Below, one piece after another: positions 19,680-29,369 of a stretch of DNA of 64,000 nucleotides. The stretch spans positions 1 through 64,000 of the forward strand of contig DDLV01000018.1 of NCBI GenBank assembly GCA_002340325.1, written 5' to 3'. The stretch is from Glaciecola sp. UBA2563. GTDB lineage: Bacteria > Pseudomonadota > Gammaproteobacteria > Enterobacterales > Alteromonadaceae. Numbering within the stretch: the stretch's first letter is position 1; each line of letters begins with the position of its first letter. The position numbers were made by a program, and so were the translations under genes. Below the pieces are notes generated by a model. The model searched no databases. It was not told the DNA's origin and saw only the letters and a list, made by a program, of their open reading frames with translations.

Positions 19680-20849
19680 TTAGCTTCTTCCTAGCCAATT
19701 CGAAGGGTTTAGCGCCTTGCCTTTGTGCCTTAGTTCAAAATAAAGTCCAGAATTACCCTGCCCGCCACTTGCGCCAACAAGGCTGATCGATTCACCACTG
19801 CCAACGTAATCGCCAACCGACTTCAGCAATGCTTGATTATGTCCATATACAGACATATATCCAGCACCATGGTCAACGATTATCACAAGTCCAAACCCCT
19901 TTAACCAATCTGCATATAGCACCTTACCATCTGCCACTGACTGCACGGGCGTTCCTGACGGCGAGTTAAACATAACACCTTGCCAATTCACCTGACCTTG
20001 CCTGCGTTTCCCAAAAAGTGCACGCATTTGCCCAGATGTTGGAATCGTTAGTTGACCTCTTTTCTCAGTTAAACCCACTAGGTTACGCATGACGGTTTGT
20101 TGTTCGCGAAGGCGCTTTGCCGCCATCTCTGCCTGCTCTATCGCGCGCAAGAGATCGCGTTCCTGTTGTTCTAAGCGCGTCACTCGTGATTGATCGGTTT
20201 CAACTGCTCTATTGAGCTTTCTAACGCTGACCTGTCTTTTATCTTGTTGGCTTGAAAGCGTCTTGAATTGCTCTTCTTGTTTTGACATTTTCAGCGCGAG
20301 CTGGCTCTTTTTTACAGATAACTGCTCGACTATAATTTCAAGCTCGCTAATTAACGACCTGAAGTTATCAATTTTGTTTTTTCTGGCAGAATTCATGTAC
20401 TTGTAGTAAACGAGCACACGTTCTAGCTTGTTTGCTTCTTCTTGATTAAACAGCATCTTGGCATAGTCGAAGTTACCTGCCATAAAAGCGCTTTTTAACT
20501 GATTACCTAGCAACGATTGTTGTTCTTTGATTTGCGTTTCCGTTTGTTTCCGCCTGCCGTCTAATTCAGATATTTCCTTATTCGTTCTATCAATTTCCTG
20601 CTTGCTGTTATTGACCAAAACGGCTGTTCTGGCAATTTCCAATTCGGCTAGCTTCAGTTCTTGCTGGAGTCTCTCGATGGTCGCAAGATTTTTGTTGAGC
20701 TGTTCTTTGGTTTGTTCGATAAGCTCTTGTACATCTTGTAAATCGCTACGTTGATTCTGACTGAAGACACTAAATGAAAAGCATAACAATACCAACAGAC
20801 CAAATATTGGTCTGTATTGATTGATGGTTTTGTTATGCGTGTATGCCAT
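19680..20849 (-). CDS. envC: Murein hydrolase activator EnvC
   Basis: EnvC sits in the periplasm and activates amidases AmiA/B at the septum during cell division. The 389-residue chain has a signal peptide (FGLLVLLCFSFSVFS), a long coiled coil of about residues 35-255, and a C-terminal LytM/M23 domain (VDHGAGYMSVYGHNQ, GNSGLYFELRHKG). The catalytic metal histidines of true M23 peptidases are not all present, as expected for an activator. It follows gpmI by one base, the same pairing as in enterobacteria (yibP). Division-related expression is likely driven from the gpmI promoter. Confidence 0.92.
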   Translation of the reverse strand: MAYTHNKTINQYRPIFGLLVLLCFSFSVFSQNQRSDLQDVQELIEQTKEQLNKNLATIERLQQELKLAELEIARTAVLVNNSKQEIDRTNKEISELDGRRKQTETQIKEQQSLLGNQLKSAFMAGNFDYAKMLFNQEEANKLERVLVYYKYMNSARKNKIDNFRSLISELEIIVEQLSVKKSQLALKMSKQEEQFKTLSSQQDKRQVSVRKLNRAVETDQSRVTRLEQQERDLLRAIEQAEMAAKRLREQQTVMRNLVGLTEKRGQLTIPTSGQMRALFGKRRQGQVNWQGVMFNSPSGTPVQSVADGKVLYADWLKGFGLVIIVDHGAGYMSVYGHNQALLKSVGDYVGSGESISLVGASGGQGNSGLYFELRHKGKALNPSNWLGRS

Positions 20850-20850
20850 A

Positions 20851-22380
20851 TTAGTTAATCTGTACTATTGATTTACCTGTCATCTCTAACGGCTGTTCCA
20901 TCCCCATTAAATGCAACATAGTAGGCGCTACATCACTCAATGTCCCACCACTTCTTGCGGTCGCAGCACGTCCAAAATAAATGAAAGGAACTGGTTCGCT
21001 TGTGTGCGCAGTGTGCGCTGAGCCTGAATTAGGATCTACCATAAGTTCAGCATTTCCATGATCGGCAGTAATGATACATTCGCCCCCAACTTCCTCAAGT
21101 GCACCAATAACGCGACCTATGCTCTTATCAACAGCTTCGCAAGCTTTGACAGCCGCTTCGTAAACACCAGTATGTCCGACCATATCACCGTTAGGATAAT
21201 TACATATGATCACATCATAGTGTTGAGACTTGATTGCCGCCACTAATTCATCCGTAAGAATTTCAGAATTCATTTCAGGCTGCATGTCGTAAGTTGCAAC
21301 ATCCGGTGATGGAATCAGGGTTCTCTGCTCTCCGTCATATTCATTTTCGCGGCCACCGCTGAAGAAGAAAGTCACGTGTGCAAACTTCTCCGTTTCAGAT
21401 ATGCGCAATTGCGTCTTTTTGTTAGATTCGAGCCATTCACCCAACACATTTTTGAGGTTTTCGGTGGGATAGGCGCATGGCACTTTTAACGTGCTTTCAT
21501 ATTCAGTCAGCATAACGAAGTTAATATCGGCAGTTCGATTTCGCTCAAATCCTGTAAACGTTGGGTTTGTTAGCGCATGAGATATTTCTCTCGCTCTGTC
21601 TGCTCTAAAATTCATAAACAAAACGGCGTCACCATCTTTGATACCAGAATAATCCTTGTGTTTTGTCGGTTTTACAAACTCATCTGTAACGTCATTTTCA
21701 TAAGATTTATAAATTTCTTCTGCTAAGTTTTCGGAGACGAACTCGGCTTTAGCATCAACAAGCAGATTGTATGCCTGTTCGACACGATCCCACCGATTAT
21801 CTCGATCCATCGCAAAGTAGCGTCCAATCATTGTTGCAAGCATCGCGCCTTCGGTTGCCTCACAAACTTCCTTTGCGCCAGCAAGATACAAATCTGCGCT
21901 TTTCGGCGGGGTATCTCTGCCATCCAAAAAACCATGCAAATAGATACGCTTAGCACCGCGTTGAGACGCCAACTTAATAGCTGCAAATAGATGGGATTGA
22001 TGAGAATGTACGCCGCCATCAGATAATAATCCCATAACATGCACGGCGCCGTCTTTCGTTACTGCTTTATCTATGGCATCGCAAATCGCAGTATTATCAA
22101 AGAAGTCTCCGTCATTTATCGATTTTGAGATCTTCGTAAAGTCTTGATAAACCACCCGCCCGGCACCCAAGTTCACATGGCCAACTTCAGAGTTGCCCAT
22201 TTGTCCATCCGGTAAGCCAACATCTAGCCCGGAACCAGAGATAAGTGTGCTCGTATAATCAGATGCAAGTTTATCGAGATTTGGCGTATTTGCCGCAGCA
22301 ATAGCATTGTTGGTGGTATCTTGCCGATGCCCCCACCCATCCAATATTATTAATGCTAGTGGTTTCTTTATACCGCTCAT
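20851..22380 (-). CDS. gpmI: 2,3-bisphosphoglycerate-independent phosphoglycerate mutase
   Basis: This enzyme interconverts 3- and 2-phosphoglycerate in glycolysis and gluconeogenesis and needs manganese. At 509 residues it is of standard length. Visible are the metal-binding [10 protein letters not shown] at the N-terminus, the catalytic serine region ([17 protein letters not shown], about 60-76), [11 protein letters not shown], and the C-terminal TADHGNAE and [13 protein letters not shown] metal sites. It is first in an operon with envC and divergent from the yibN-like rhodanese gene, an arrangement conserved across gammaproteobacteria. Confidence 0.97.
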   Translation of the reverse strand: MSGIKKPLALIILDGWGHRQDTTNNAIAAANTPNLDKLASDYTSTLISGSGLDVGLPDGQMGNSEVGHVNLGAGRVVYQDFTKISKSINDGDFFDNTAICDAIDKAVTKDGAVHVMGLLSDGGVHSHQSHLFAAIKLASQRGAKRIYLHGFLDGRDTPPKSADLYLAGAKEVCEATEGAMLATMIGRYFAMDRDNRWDRVEQAYNLLVDAKAEFVSENLAEEIYKSYENDVTDEFVKPTKHKDYSGIKDGDAVLFMNFRADRAREISHALTNPTFTGFERNRTADINFVMLTEYESTLKVPCAYPTENLKNVLGEWLESNKKTQLRISETEKFAHVTFFFSGGRENEYDGEQRTLIPSPDVATYDMQPEMNSEILTDELVAAIKSQHYDVIICNYPNGDMVGHTGVYEAAVKACEAVDKSIGRVIGALEEVGGECIITADHGNAELMVDPNSGSAHTAHTSEPVPFIYFGRAATARSGGTLSDVAPTMLHLMGMEQPLEMTGKSIVQIN

Positions 22381-22558
22381 TTTAATTGCCTAGAAAGAGT
22401 ATTTGATTAATAGGCTCCTAATTTACCAATATTCCCATTTTTCATAAAGTCACAAACGCTATCTTATATAAATAAAGTGCAATTGCAGGTGAGTTTTACA
22501 TGCATTTTCTATATACTTGCGCATCGCTGAATAACACGTGGATTTTGGATAGAGGGTA

Positions 22559-22984
22559 ATGGACCAATTAATAACTTTTGCAGAGCAGAATTTTATTTTG
22601 TCGACTGTTTGGGTGGTGTTGTTTATTTTGTTGATTTTTTCTTTTATCTCTCCTGCACTAGCGAAATATAAGCGCGTCAATAATCATGAAGCAACAATGC
22701 TCATCAACAAAAACGATGCGACTGTATTAGATATCAGACCGCAAAAGGACTTTCGCGCTGGGCACATTCAAGGCGCCACACAGCTTAAACCTGAGCAGGT
22801 TCGGCAAGGTGAGTTTGGAAAGCTTGAAAAGAAAAAAAGCGCACCCATTGTTGTTGTCTGTGCGATGGGGAATCAGGCGACAGGTACAGCATCCAAAATG
22901 GTTAAAGACGGATTTGAGGATGTCTACGTATTGGAAGGCGGAATGAGTAGCTGGACGTCTGCAGGATTGCCCGTATCAAAGTAA
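22559..22984 (+). CDS. yibN: Membrane-anchored rhodanese, YibN-like
   Basis: The 141-residue protein has an N-terminal membrane helix (about 15-35, FILSTVWVVLFILLIFSFIS) followed by a single rhodanese domain. The active-site loop is CAMGNQATG with the catalytic cysteine, and the C-terminal EGGMSSWTSAGLPV is characteristic. Rhodaneses transfer sulfane sulfur; the physiological acceptor of YibN is not firmly established. It heads the cluster yibN-grxC-secB-gpsA, conserved from E. coli. GAGGGT precedes the ATG. Confidence 0.9.
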   Translation: MDQLITFAEQNFILSTVWVVLFILLIFSFISPALAKYKRVNNHEATMLINKNDATVLDIRPQKDFRAGHIQGATQLKPEQVRQGEFGKLEKKKSAPIVVVCAMGNQATGTASKMVKDGFEDVYVLEGGMSSWTSAGLPVSK

Positions 22985-23017
22985 ACATCAAAACCAATTG
23001 ATATTAAAGGTACTTTT

Positions 23018-23275
23018 ATGAAAAAAGTCGAGATTTATGCAACTCGTTTCTGTCCATATTGTATGCGTGCAAAAGGGCTCCTCCAACAAAAAGGAGTTGA
23101 ATACGTCGAATATGATTTGGACAAGGATTCAAGTCTTAGACCAGTCATGATGGAGCGTGCGAACGGCGGTCGAACAGTACCTCAAATATTTATTGGCGAT
23201 GAGCATGTCGGCGGTTGCGATGACTTATTTGCGCTAGAGCGTGCCGACAAACTGGACACTTTACTCAACGGTTAG
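23018..23275 (+). CDS. grxC: Glutaredoxin 3
   Basis: A small thiol-disulfide oxidoreductase of 85 residues with the dithiol active site CPYC (about residues 12-15), the glutathione-binding TVP motif (GGRTVPQIFIG) and the GGCDDL segment. It uses glutathione to reduce protein disulfides in the cytoplasm. It lies between the rhodanese and secB genes, as in enterobacteria, about 33 bases after the former. All key residues are present. Confidence 0.96.
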   Translation: MKKVEIYATRFCPYCMRAKGLLQQKGVEYVEYDLDKDSSLRPVMMERANGGRTVPQIFIGDEHVGGCDDLFALERADKLDTLLNG

Positions 23276-23313
23276 TTTTGAGAGAAGTAAAATAATAAAC
23301 GATAGGAATTTTT

Positions 23314-23817
23314 ATGGCCGACGAGAACCAAACACCAGAAGCACCAGCCGGTGCTCAACAACAAGAAGCTCAATTTAATCTACAAAGGATCTACGCAAAA
23401 GACATATCCTTTGAGACTCCGAACTCTCCTGCTATTTTCCAAAAGCCATGGAAGCCAGAGGTTAAGCTGGATATTGATACTCGCACTGTTGAACTGGATA
23501 AAAACTTATATGAAGTTATATTATCGCTGACAGTAACGGCGACATTGGATGGTCAAACAGCGTTTTTATGTGAAGTCCAGCAAGCAGGCATTTTTGCAAT
23601 CGGTGAAATGCCAGATGCAAATAAAGCGCATACTTTAGGTTCATTTTGTCCAAATATGTTATTCCCATACGCCAGAGAAGCAGTATCAAATCTGGTTAAT
23701 AGAGGCACGTTCCCAGCGCTAAACCTCGCCCCTGTGAATTTTGACGCAATATTTGCTGCCTATATGCAAAAGCGTCAGCAAGAACAACAATCAAATCAAC
23801 AGCAGCTCGATAGTTAG
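23314..23817 (+). CDS. secB: Protein-export chaperone SecB
   Basis: SecB holds preproteins unfolded and hands them to SecA. The 167-residue chain has the family segments [31 protein letters not shown], and the [10 protein letters not shown] motif near the C-terminus, and ends with a glutamine-rich tail. Acidic and hydrophobic surface positions look normal. It follows grxC by 38 bases and its stop codon overlaps the gpsA start by one base (TAGTG), so SecB and GpsA are translationally coupled as in many gammaproteobacteria. Confidence 0.96.
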   Translation: MADENQTPEAPAGAQQQEAQFNLQRIYAKDISFETPNSPAIFQKPWKPEVKLDIDTRTVELDKNLYEVILSLTVTATLDGQTAFLCEVQQAGIFAIGEMPDANKAHTLGSFCPNMLFPYAREAVSNLVNRGTFPALNLAPVNFDAIFAAYMQKRQQEQQSNQQQLDS

Positions 23818-24818
23818 TGACTGACAATGCGAGCGTCAGTGTATTGGGTGCCGGTTCATACGGCACCGCCCTTGCGTTCGTGCTTGCTAGAAATAAAGTT
23901 TCCACACGGTTGTGGGGCAGAAACGCTGATCATATAAAAGCACTAGTAGGCGACAATACAAACGAAAAATATTTACCCGGATTTACTTTTCCAAGTCAAC
24001 TTACGCCAACCTCATCGCTCGATATCGCCCTTGAAGGCACAAAATATGTGTTGGTCGTAGTACCCAGTCACGCTTTTTCTGAAACACTACAATCAATAAA
24101 ACCGATGCTAACACCTTCTCAATGCGTGGTTTGGGCGAGCAAAGGATTAGAGCCTAAAACAGGTCGTTTGCTAAGTGATGTCTATAATGATGAAATAGGT
24201 GATAGACCGCACGGCGTTATTTCGGGACCTACCTTTGCAAAGGAAATGGCGGCTGGATTGCCAACAGCCATAACGTTGTCGAGTAAAAACCAGACTTTAC
24301 TGGATGATTTCTCAAAATGCCTTCATGACCCCAAATCATTTCGTGTCTATTTAAATCAAGATATGGTTGGCGTCCAACTTGGCGGCGCAGTGAAAAACGT
24401 CATTGCTATTGGCGCTGGATTGGCGGATGGATTAGGCTTCGGTGCAAATGCAAGAACTGCTCTTATTACTCGAGGATTAAAAGAACTTACGCGATTAGGC
24501 ATTTCTTTAGGAGCAACCTATGATGCTTTTATGGGTATGTCTGGTTTAGGCGATCTTGTGCTGACATGCACGGATAATCAGAGTCGTAATCGCAGGTTTG
24601 GTATGGCATTAGGGCAAGGATTGAGTGTGCAAGCAGCCATAGATAGTATTGGTCAAGTGGTAGAAGGGTTTAGAAATACCGAAGAAGTGCACGCGTTAGC
24701 AAAAAGACAAGATGTTGAGATGCCTATTTGCGAGCAGATTTATCAAATTCTTTACGCAGATAAAGATCCTAAAATTGCTGCGCTCGCCCTCTTGGGTAGA
24801 GAGCAAAAAGCAGAATAG
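23817..24818 (+). CDS. gpsA: Glycerol-3-phosphate dehydrogenase [NAD(P)+]
   Basis: GpsA reduces dihydroxyacetone phosphate to sn-glycerol 3-phosphate, the backbone for phospholipids. The 333-residue protein starts at GTG 23817 and shows the N-terminal nucleotide-binding [10 protein letters not shown] (about 10-19), the [11 protein letters not shown] segment, and the catalytic [19 protein letters not shown] region with its lysine. It is last in the yibN-grxC-secB-gpsA cluster, with a terminator-like structure right after the stop codon. Confidence 0.97.
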   Translation: MTDNASVSVLGAGSYGTALAFVLARNKVSTRLWGRNADHIKALVGDNTNEKYLPGFTFPSQLTPTSSLDIALEGTKYVLVVVPSHAFSETLQSIKPMLTPSQCVVWASKGLEPKTGRLLSDVYNDEIGDRPHGVISGPTFAKEMAAGLPTAITLSSKNQTLLDDFSKCLHDPKSFRVYLNQDMVGVQLGGAVKNVIAIGAGLADGLGFGANARTALITRGLKELTRLGISLGATYDAFMGMSGLGDLVLTCTDNQSRNRRFGMALGQGLSVQAAIDSIGQVVEGFRNTEEVHALAKRQDVEMPICEQIYQILYADKDPKIAALALLGREQKAE

Positions 24819-24877
24819 AAGGTTACACTACCTTGCGTATAGTTTTATTAAACAGCCAAAGGCTTGTAACCTTTTAA
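24819..24877. terminator. Probable terminator after gpsA
   Basis: AAGGTTACA at 24819-24827 pairs with TGTAACCTT at 24865-24873, followed by TT. A small inner hairpin (AGCC AAA GGCT, about 24855-24865) lies in the loop. It is placed between convergent gpsA and the HhH gene and could act on both strands. The loop is long (37 bases), so the call is moderate. Confidence 0.5.
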
Positions 24878-24900
24878 TCAACGCAAAGCCCCTGTAACGA

Positions 24901-25371
24901 TTAATTATTGTAAACAATTTTACCCTGATCTACTTTCACAGAGAAATCTGTTTCTTTCCCGTCCGCAAGCGCCTTTGCTTGTTCAACCCAACCTTCTCGT
25001 TCGACGCGTCCCGGAAAGCTTATGTGCTCATTGACCCATTTGACATTGTCGGGCGTAAAGCTGCTGATTTGTTTGAATGTGTAAATGCCTAATTCGTGCA
25101 AAGTGCCTTCAATAACCTTACCAATACCCTTAATCCGCTTGAGATCATCGACGTTTTCGGGGCGCTGCGCGAGCCCCAATGGTCGCCAATCATCGCTCAC
25201 CACTTCTGTCTCAGAATCGAGTCTCGCGGATTTAGCATCGTCTACTGCTGTTGCCTGCACTTCATTTTCTGTTTGTGATACAAAGAAGCCTCTGAGATAC
25301 CAACCAATAACAATACCAACAAAAAGGGCGATGAAAAGCCAAAGCGCAGTTTGAAAAAGTAAATATAACAT
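24901..25371 (-). CDS. Membrane-anchored helix-hairpin-helix protein
   Basis: The 156-residue protein has an N-terminal membrane helix (about 5-27, LFQTALWLFIALFVGIVIGW), an acidic linker and a C-terminal helix-hairpin-helix-like domain (LKRIKGIGKVIEGTLHELGI, about 88-107) of the type also found at the ends of ribosomal-L21-like and NADH dehydrogenase-associated proteins. The role is unknown; the HhH may bind nucleic acid or protein. It follows the OmpA/BON gene by 12 bases with a GGAAGG ribosome site, so the two probably form one operon. Confidence 0.75.
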   Translation of the reverse strand: MLYLLFQTALWLFIALFVGIVIGWYLRGFFVSQTENEVQATAVDDAKSARLDSETEVVSDDWRPLGLAQRPENVDDLKRIKGIGKVIEGTLHELGIYTFKQISSFTPDNVKWVNEHISFPGRVEREGWVEQAKALADGKETDFSVKVDQGKIVYNN

Positions 25372-25383
25372 TGTGATTCCTTC

Positions 25384-26253
25384 CTAATTTTCGACCACAG
25401 AAAACTGAATTCTGCGATTCATAGTCCTACCTTCAGGCGTTGAATTATCAGCGATTGGATTGGAAGAACCATATCCGATAGCTTCGAATGTATTGCCTAA
25501 GTTAGATTCTTGTAGAAATGCCATAACGCGTTCCGCCCGTTGTTGACTTAAGACGATATTTTTGGACTCAATACCGCTGCTGTCTGTATGACCTTCGATA
25601 AGTACTTTTACGTCTGGGCATTCGCTTAGTGTTGACGTTATTTGGTTCAATGTATCAACACTTTCATCAAGGAGCTGTGCGCTGCTGGATGCAAAATATA
25701 TGTTGAAATCTTCCATCAACTTATTGAGGTTTGTTTGACAGGTTTTTCCTTCTGCTGATAGCTCTATATTCCCGTCTGTGCCTGAACTCACCGATTGCGC
25801 GGTACCAAGTGCAGAATTTGGCGTTGCAGTCAGCAACTCGTCTCGTAATTCTTCAATTACTTCTTGTTCTATCTGCTGCGGTTCAATCTCTTGAAGTTCA
25901 GAACCATTAAGATCTACAACGACATCTGGAACGCGAATTTCACCTTGCCAAGACACTATTCTTGGCGCGAGACGACCGCCCTCGTCGGTTGTTTTCTGTG
26001 CGACATCAAGTAGTAGTGCTAATCGTTTTTCAGAGTAGACAAATCCGCTAAGGATGACGTCTCTACCGCTATTGTGAGTATTTACAGACACCCCATCAAA
26101 ACCATGCTGGGATATTTTAGAAGAGACTAAGGCAGCAACATGTTTTTCAATAGCGCGCGCCTGAGTGCCAGGCCACACCATCATAAAGAGAAATAAAAGC
26201 AGAAATGCAACGACAGGGATTAACCAATATTTTTTTATTATTTGCCAAAACAT
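25384..26253 (-). CDS. OmpA-family protein with BON-like region
   Basis: An N-terminal helix (WLIPVVAFLLLFLFMMVW) anchors the chain in the inner membrane. A middle region with DGVSVNTHNSGRDVILSG resembles BON domains. The C-terminal about 120 residues are an OmpA/MotB peptidoglycan-binding domain: NIYFASSSAQLL, then VLIEGHTDSSGIESKN, LSQQRAERV and NRRIQFSV. The start at ATG 26253 is chosen because AAGGA lies eight bases upstream; an in-frame TTG at 26280 is weak. It likely tethers the cell wall to the inner membrane and is co-transcribed with the HhH protein. Confidence 0.83.
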   Translation of the reverse strand: MFWQIIKKYWLIPVVAFLLLFLFMMVWPGTQARAIEKHVAALVSSKISQHGFDGVSVNTHNSGRDVILSGFVYSEKRLALLLDVAQKTTDEGGRLAPRIVSWQGEIRVPDVVVDLNGSELQEIEPQQIEQEVIEELRDELLTATPNSALGTAQSVSSGTDGNIELSAEGKTCQTNLNKLMEDFNIYFASSSAQLLDESVDTLNQITSTLSECPDVKVLIEGHTDSSGIESKNIVLSQQRAERVMAFLQESNLGNTFEAIGYGSSNPIADNSTPEGRTMNRRIQFSVVEN

Positions 26254-26329
26254 AACCAACATCCTTATTATTTTGGTCAATACTACTTTGATACAACGTT
26301 AACAGAGTTTACAAGTAAGTTACAACTTT

Positions 26330-27286
26330 TTATTTTACACGACTCTGTAGAAAGGAAATGAGTGCGTCCTTTATCTGCTCATTTGCCTGAACGTTCCCCG
26401 ATAGCAGTACAAAAGCATCTCCATTATCCGTCCACCCCATATGGGCCATAGCGTAGGTAGTGTTATCTTGGGTCGCACCAATCACTTGTGGAAACGAAAA
26501 CTTCTCCCATATCTCACCCTCAATTCCGGTATTTCTGCTGAAGTGCTCCAAATACGACAAGCCCTCTTTGTTATCAAAAATCACTTTTGGCTTGAATGAA
26601 ACGCCGTTTTGATACGTCAGAATATTATCTTCATAGCGCCATACATCATTCTTTGGTGCGAACAAGAAGTTACCAATGTCATGAGATATCGAGATTGTAC
26701 CACTTGCTCCTGAAATGCTTTCGGAATCTGGAGTGCTAACAACCGCTGCTGCAAGAATGCTTGACATTGCTTCTGCGTAAACACCCATATTCTTTCCTGC
26801 AAAAGCAGGATACGCCGTCAATGATGCGCGAAGACTCCAACCTTCACCTAGTTTTCTTAGAAAGGACGCAGAATCGCCCTTCACTTGGTTATATACGGTA
26901 ACACCCGCAATCTCGGTGCTTGGGGGTGTAGGAGTGCCAAACTGTGAGGTGAAGTTCATAATATTCATTTCATTGTACGCAAGAGAAATAGTGCCATACA
27001 CGTCCTTCCCACCGATAAGATATTGCACACCATTGTGTTCACTGTGATTCCAAGTGTCTGGCAGAACTAGCGTTACGCTGCCTTCCGTCTCGTGATAAGG
27101 CGTATTAAAAGCGTAGGTGCTAACTGGCACCGTCACCTCGTTGGCAAAACAGGGAAGTATCGAAAGCAACAATATGAATGCAAGTCCTTTGTTCAAAATA
27201 CAGCGTAAACGCTCAGTACTATTGGACTCACGCGTTTGGTCTGAGGAGCTGTTTGTTCGATGAGCGTATAGGATGGAAAGCATCAT
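26330..27286 (-). CDS. Secreted protein of unknown function
   Basis: The 318-residue chain has AAGGA four bases before the double ATG at 27286. A long polar N-region of about 33 residues precedes a hydrophobic core (GLAFILLLSILPCFA), consistent with a signal sequence cleaved near FANE. The mature part is beta-rich, with repeated glycine/threonine-containing strands, no cysteines of note and no recognised motif. It stands alone between the OmpA-like gene and trmL. No function can be assigned. Confidence 0.6.
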   Translation of the reverse strand: MMLSILYAHRTNSSSDQTRESNSTERLRCILNKGLAFILLLSILPCFANEVTVPVSTYAFNTPYHETEGSVTLVLPDTWNHSEHNGVQYLIGGKDVYGTISLAYNEMNIMNFTSQFGTPTPPSTEIAGVTVYNQVKGDSASFLRKLGEGWSLRASLTAYPAFAGKNMGVYAEAMSSILAAAVVSTPDSESISGASGTISISHDIGNFLFAPKNDVWRYEDNILTYQNGVSFKPKVIFDNKEGLSYLEHFSRNTGIEGEIWEKFSFPQVIGATQDNTTYAMAHMGWTDNGDAFVLLSGNVQANEQIKDALISFLQSRVK

Positions 27287-27429
27287 AAAGTCCTTTTTGG
27301 GTGATAAATATTAACTACGTAGTAACTGATATTGTTACTCCCAAAAAGCATAAACATAAACGTTTTTCTGCGCAACTAATCTCGAACCACTGAAGGGCAG
27401 CTTCTTGACATTTATGTGATGTTAATAAA

Positions 27430-27894
27430 TTAACGCGCCCCTGAATATCCACTTTGACGCCAGCTTTCATATACAAAGACAGCAACGGAATTTGATAAAT
27501 TCATACTTCTGCTATCCGGCATCATCGGGATCCTTACTCGCTGTTCAGGAGGTAAACTCTCTATTATTTGCATGGGTAAGCCCCGCGTTTCCGGACCAAA
27601 CAAAAGTGCGTCTCCACTTTGATATTGAACATCGCTATGAAAGACCTTGCCTTTGGTAGTGCAAGCAAAGACTCGCTTGGGTTTATGATCTGTCAAATAA
27701 GCCGTCAGGTTTTTATGACGTTTGACGTTAACTAATTCCGAATAATCTAACCCAGCCCGTCTCACTTTCTTTTCTTCAAGATCAAACCCCAGTGGCTCAA
27801 TGAGATGCAAGCTATAGCCAGTATTGGCGCAAAGACGAACAATATTGCCTGTATTGGGCGGGATTTCCGGTTCAAAAAGCACGACATCTAGCAT
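27430..27894 (-). CDS. trmL: tRNA (cytidine/uridine-34 2'-O)-methyltransferase TrmL
   Basis: TrmL, a SPOUT-class enzyme, methylates the 2'-O of the wobble base in leucine tRNAs. The 154-residue protein begins [20 protein letters not shown] and contains the SAM-binding knot segments [10 protein letters not shown] and [18 protein letters not shown]. Length and motifs are standard. It is the last gene before a 348-base gap. Confidence 0.95.
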   Translation of the reverse strand: MLDVVLFEPEIPPNTGNIVRLCANTGYSLHLIEPLGFDLEEKKVRRAGLDYSELVNVKRHKNLTAYLTDHKPKRVFACTTKGKVFHSDVQYQSGDALLFGPETRGLPMQIIESLPPEQRVRIPMMPDSRSMNLSNSVAVFVYESWRQSGYSGAR

Positions 27895-28242
27895 AGATTT
27901 TCAACACTAATTTCTGGGATTAAGCTGCTCATGTATATAGTGTTTTATTAGCGAATAAACAACCACAAAAGAATTAATTCAAAAACAGCTATTCAGATAA
28001 TCGACGTTTGCGTCATCAAAAGCATAACTGACTATCAGTGCTTTCATGGATGAATTAAAAGCATATGACTAAAGTTGTACATATAACATTATGTTAACTT
28101 TTCCAATTTTATTATGACACTGTTATTGTACTTAGGTTGTGTTACCCCTAATTTTCAATTCTCAAGGGGCTAAATCGATAAGTGTTAGCCTATCAAGTGG
28201 CGTGAATTGAGCTCACTAAAATAGTTTTTCGGAAATAACAAT
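27895..28242 (+). promoter_or_regulatory. 348-base intergenic region with likely acuI promoter at 28126-28154
   Basis: This AT-rich gap separates divergent trmL and the acrylyl-CoA reductase gene. A good sigma-70 candidate faces the reductase: TTGTAC at 28126-28131, a 17-base spacer, then TAATTT at 28149-28154. The leader of about 85 bases has no recognised riboswitch. I see no other gene or repeat in the remainder. Confidence 0.5.
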
Positions 28243-29226
28243 ATGACTAAAGGCGTTGTAATCACCAATACAGACGGCAACTATGCCGCTTCAGTAACAG
28301 ATATAGAACCCATTGCTCTCAACGAAGGAGAAGTGAGGATAGATGTTTCTCACAGTACCATAAACTACAAAGATGCTCTGGCAATTACTGGCAAAGGAAA
28401 AATCATCAGAGACTTTCCAATGACGCCAGGCATAGACTGCGTCGGCGCAGTCTCAGAATCACTTGATGATAACTTTACGGTAGGTGATGTTGTTGTACTC
28501 AACGGATTCGGTTGCGGTGAAAGAAGCCCTGGTGGCTTGACACAATCAGCAGTAATCTCTGGTAAGCATCTGATCAAGCTGCCAGATAATATTGCGCCTG
28601 AAAACACCATGATGCTTGGTACAGCAGGTTATACGGCAATGCTATGCGTTATTGCCCTACAAAACGCAGGTGTTACGCCAGAAGATGGTGAAGTACTTGT
28701 CACAGGCGCAAACGGTGGTGTTGGAAGTGTATCGGTGATGTTGTTAAGTAAACTGGGTTATACCGTCGTTGCATCAACTGGGAGGCCTGAAGAAAGTGAC
28801 TTTTTGCATGGGCTTGGCGCGAGTAGCATTATTGCGCGAGATGAGCTAAATCAACCAGGAAGACCATTAGGTAAAGAGCGATGGGCAGGCGTTGTTGATT
28901 CGCTGGGCAGTCATACCTTGGCTAATGCATGTGCGACAACCAAATACGGTGGCGCAGTCGCCGCTTGCGGCCTAGCACAAGGAATGGACCTTACCGCCAG
29001 TGTGGCACCGTTTATCTTACGCGGCGTTAAGCTGCTGGGTATTGATTCTGTTTATCGACCGATTGCCGACCGTCAAGAAGCATGGGCGAAACTGGCTGAA
29101 CTCATCGATATAGATAAGCTCAATGAGTTGTCCACTACGATCGGTTTGGATGAGGTCATACCAACGGCAGAGAAACTTCTCGCAGGACAAGTACGCGGTC
29201 GCATTTTAGTCGATATGCACGCTTAG
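28243..29226 (+). CDS. acuI: Acrylyl-CoA reductase / YhdH-type quinone oxidoreductase
   Basis: This is a 327-residue medium-chain reductase of the YhdH/AcuI group: NADPH-binding VTGANGGVGSVSV (about 150-162), HSTINYKDALAITGKGKI near the N-terminus, FPMTPGIDCVG, and KERWAGVVDSLG. AcuI reduces acryloyl-CoA to propionyl-CoA, a detoxifying step in DMSP and propionate-related metabolism. It is monocistronic, with a hairpin terminator after it. No DMSP lyase is seen in the window, so a general acrylyl-CoA detoxification role is the safer reading. Confidence 0.88.
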   Translation: MTKGVVITNTDGNYAASVTDIEPIALNEGEVRIDVSHSTINYKDALAITGKGKIIRDFPMTPGIDCVGAVSESLDDNFTVGDVVVLNGFGCGERSPGGLTQSAVISGKHLIKLPDNIAPENTMMLGTAGYTAMLCVIALQNAGVTPEDGEVLVTGANGGVGSVSVMLLSKLGYTVVASTGRPEESDFLHGLGASSIIARDELNQPGRPLGKERWAGVVDSLGSHTLANACATTKYGGAVAACGLAQGMDLTASVAPFILRGVKLLGIDSVYRPIADRQEAWAKLAELIDIDKLNELSTTIGLDEVIPTAEKLLAGQVRGRILVDMHA

Positions 29227-29235
29227 TTTCGATTG

Positions 29236-29258
29236 GGGAGAAACTTAACATTTCTCCC
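29236..29258 (+). terminator. Hairpin terminator after acuI
   Basis: A perfect 8-bp stem GGGAGAAA (29236-29243) / TTTCTCCC (29251-29258) with a seven-base loop, ten bases after the stop codon. The T-run behind it is weak, so it is moderately supported. Confidence 0.5.
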
Positions 29259-29369
29259 TGTATTCCCCCAATAGACCTCATCAAATACGTTTTGATAGGC
29301 TACAAGTATCTTTTCGCGCTTTATGGCAAGCAAGTTGATAAGCGTCTATTCTTTTTTAATCTCCAATCA

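Noticed and set aside
28243..29226. AcuI as part of a DMSP catabolic system
   Set aside because: No DMSP lyase, transporter or demethylase gene is in the window; AcuI-type reductases are general.
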